Shown here piece after piece: positions 62,597 to 64,000 of a DNA stretch of 64,000 nucleotides. Numbering within the stretch: the stretch's first letter is position 1; each line of letters opens with the position of its first letter. The notes beneath the pieces were generated by a model. The model was given only the letters and a program-made list of their open reading frames with translations. It searched no databases and was not told the origin of the DNA. Position numbers and translations under genes: made by a program. This DNA comes from Pseudobacter sp. (GTDB lineage: Bacteria; Bacteroidota; Bacteroidia; Chitinophagales; Chitinophagaceae): NCBI GenBank assembly GCA_017849455.1, contig JAFIGX010000014.1, positions 62,001-126,000 of the forward strand. The letters are read 5' to 3'.

Positions 62597-63007
62597 TTAT
62601 TTTTTATCGCATCTCAGTAACCAGTGATTACCGAACTGATCAGTGAGATTGCCAAACAGATTGCCCGTTGCACTGATGGCTAAAGGATAGGTTGCATTCC
62701 CTCCTTCCGATAACTTTTCATAGATCAGCCGGGTTTCCTGTTCATCCCTACAGTTAAGCAGCAGTGAAATGCTGTTACCCTTTATCAACCCCTGTTCCGG
62801 GACCATATCCGATCCAAGCAGTACCAGTCCTTCCCTGGTCAATATTGCCTGAAGGATCAGGTCACTGATCCTGCCGGGCATCAGTCCCGGTGGATATGGT
62901 TCTCCTACTGTGCGGAAGGCGAGCTGTCCACCCAACACCTCTTTGTAAAAGGTCATCGCTTCCCTGCAATTGCCATTGAATGTTAAATAGGCACTGATCT
63001 CCGGCAT
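62597..63007 (-). CDS. VOC family protein (PhnB/glyoxalase-like)
   Basis: A 136-residue vicinal-oxygen-chelate fold protein. It starts MPEISAYLTFNGNCREAMTF and contains YKEVLGGQLAFRTVGEPYPP, IKGNSISLLLNCRDEQETR, YEKLSEGGNATYPL and the closing DQFGNHWLLRC. This is the PhnB/3-demethylubiquinone-methyltransferase-like form, for which no general reaction is known. Metal-binding residues of true glyoxalase I are not all present. It converges on the GH28-like gene with 5 bases between stops, and lies divergently from the remains of a GlxA-type regulator gene. Confidence 0.88.
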   Translation of the reverse strand: MPEISAYLTFNGNCREAMTFYKEVLGGQLAFRTVGEPYPPGLMPGRISDLILQAILTREGLVLLGSDMVPEQGLIKGNSISLLLNCRDEQETRLIYEKLSEGGNATYPLAISATGNLFGNLTDQFGNHWLLRCDKK

Positions 63008-63120
63008 CCTGGCGCTTTAACTTGTTATTGATTTGTCAATGCAATGTTATTGTGAAAGATCAGTTGATCACGGGGGGTAAAAAGACAATAACAAGGCCGA
63101 TGCGGACAAAGCCGGTTATG

Positions 63121-63128
63121 TACATTTG
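63121..63128 (+). promoter_or_regulatory. -7 box retained before the GlxA-like stub
   Basis: TACATTTG matches TAnnTTTG exactly and ends four bases before the ATG at 63133. Transcription would start close to or at the start codon, so a near-leaderless message is possible. It suggests the stub was once, or still is, transcribed. Confidence 0.4.
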
Positions 63129-63132
63129 TAAT

Positions 63133-63210
63133 ATGAAGCATATTTCCATTCTTATTCCCCGTGGACAAACCAGCCTGGTGAGGGCTCACGCCGGTGGAGT
63201 ATCGAAATAA
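63133..63210 (+). pseudogene. truncated 5' stub of a GlxA/DJ-1-AraC regulator gene
   Basis: A 25-codon frame reads MKHISILIPRGQTSLV and then runs into unrelated residues (RAHAGGVSK, stop). The opening is what I expect at the start of Bacteroidota GlxA-family regulators (a DJ-1/PfpI domain fused to an AraC helix-turn-helix, about 320 residues). The rest of the gene is absent: octamer repeat copy B begins 21 bases later and metE follows. I read this as a gene deleted except for its start. It could instead be a chance similarity or a real small peptide. Confidence 0.45.
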
Positions 63211-63231
63211 GTACAATAGGATATGAGGATA

Positions 63232-63315
63232 GGTTGATAGGTTAACAGGTTGATAAGGAGGTCTCCTAAATTCAGGGATACTCTTATCAACCTGTCAACC
63301 TGTTAACTTATCAAC
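63232..63315. repeat. octamer-flanked repeat element, copy B
   Basis: Three units of the type GGTTRAYA (63232-63255), a core matching copy A in reverse orientation (AGGAGGTCTCC to ATTCAGGGATACTC), then four units of the type YTRTYAAC (to 63315). It lies at the 3' end of metE and supplies its TGA stop (63313-63311, in AGTTGA). Copy A at 30401-30492 supplies a stop in the same way. Confidence 0.8.
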
Positions 63316-64000
63316 TAATGAGAACCGCAGTCCTCATCTGCTGTGCCGCCTTTACCATATTGATAAGCGCCTGTTTTGTTTCCGGCCATTTACGGGTTTT
63401 CAATCCGCAGTCGGGGTTTACCCAGATATTTCCAGCCGGCAAAAGTGCGCAGGCTTTTTCCAGTAAGGCCATCATCTCTTCTACCGTTGGTACACGGGGC
63501 GAATGAATATCATACACACCGGGCCCTATCTCATTAGGATATTTGAAACCGGCAAAAGCTTCCAGTAATTCCATCTGCGAACGGGAAGTTTCGATGGTGA
63601 TCACATCGGCATCCATAGCGGCGATATGTTCTATGATATCGTTGAACTCACTGTAACACATGTGCGTGTGCACCTGCGTTTCGTCTATCACTCCACTTGC
63701 TGAAATCCTGAACGCTTTCACTGCCCAATGCAGATACGTGGGCCAGTCGCCTCTGCGCAATGGCAATCCCTCACGGATAGCAGGCTCATCGATCTGGATA
63801 ATACTGATGCCTGCTTTTTCCAGGTCTATCACCTCATCCCTGATAGCCAGTGCCAATTGGTTGGTAGTGATCTCGCGCGGCTGATCATTCCGCACGAACG
63901 ACCACTGCAGGATCGTTACAGGTCCTGTGAGCATACCTTTCATCAGGCGATCTGTTTGACCGGCCGCGAAGTGGCTCCAGTAAACGGTCATTTCCCTGGG
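63311..64000 (-). CDS. metE: cobalamin-independent methionine synthase, C-terminal part
   Basis: The 3' 230 codons of metE. The gene continues past the window edge: the frame is open and reads PRE before the first ATG. Visible motifs of the catalytic barrel include [30 protein letters not shown], the zinc ligand in [22 protein letters not shown], and the closing [19 protein letters not shown] with the second zinc cysteine. MetE moves a methyl group from 5-methyltetrahydropteroyl-glutamate to homocysteine. Everything visible is intact. Its stop codon lies inside repeat copy B. No B12 riboswitch can be judged, since its 5' end is outside the window. Confidence 0.95.
   Translation of the reverse strand, partial: PREMTVYWSHFAAGQTDRLMKGMLTGPVTILQWSFVRNDQPREITTNQLALAIRDEVIDLEKAGISIIQIDEPAIREGLPLRRGDWPTYLHWAVKAFRISASGVIDETQVHTHMCYSEFNDIIEHIAAMDADVITIETSRSQMELLEAFAGFKYPNEIGPGVYDIHSPRVPTVEEMMALLEKACALLPAGNIWVNPDCGLKTRKWPETKQALINMVKAAQQMRTAVLIS

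Overview
The window looks like a piece of a Bacteroidota chromosome, most likely family Chitinophagaceae. The basis is two SusC/SusD pairs, a protein ending in a type IX secretion C-terminal domain, giant RHS/YD-repeat proteins, a DUF4199 membrane protein, and several upstream regions with the Bacteroidota promoter pattern TTTG-N17..21-TAnnTTTG. I see no rRNA, tRNA, CRISPR array or complete transposon.

Layout. 1-7100: an MBOAT O-acyltransferase followed by a cut-off exported protein, a small new gene, a methyltransferase, an orphan sensor kinase and a family 8 polysaccharide lyase. 7100-21200: a nutrient-scavenging block on the minus strand. It holds a ROK regulator, susC2-susD2, a terminator, a nested inverted-repeat element, then susC1-susD1-PI-specific phospholipase C and a luciferase-like oxidoreductase. 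21200-22335: no convincing gene. This stretch holds a consensus promoter, a possible non-coding RNA and two homologous tandem hairpins. 22335-31100: a degenerate dihydroorotase, a DUF4199 protein, and an overlapping operon of two glycosyltransferases plus all four enzymes for GDP-D-glycero-alpha-D-manno-heptose, then an exported unknown and a PH/SHOCT membrane protein. 31100-39500: lepA, a type IX secreted lectin-like protein, a three-gene polysaccharide set and a DnaJ-like co-chaperone.

39600-59250 is the most unusual part. A tightly packed five-gene minus-strand operon encodes a predicted outer-membrane barrel with a long coiled coil, a TANFOR-like exported protein, a 2311-residue SpvB/Tc-like protein, a small exported unknown and a 2576-residue RHS protein. 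The RHS protein ends in LysM, a NucA/NucB-type nuclease domain and a proline-rich tail. A SUKH (SMI1/KNR4) immunity-type gene converges on it with its own promoter. A perfect 15-bp palindrome sits upstream of the first gene. I read this as a candidate polymorphic toxin with a dedicated envelope apparatus. 59500-64000 holds a GH28-like beta-helix enzyme, a VOC protein, the stub of a GlxA-type regulator gene and the 3' part of metE.

Several non-coding repeat elements stand out. Two copies of a core flanked by tandem 8-bp units lie at gene ends and supply stop codons. One long inverted repeat sits in frame inside a glycosyltransferase gene. A 196-bp nested inverted repeat lies between the two SusCD modules. 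All functions come from reading motifs by eye; no database search was run.
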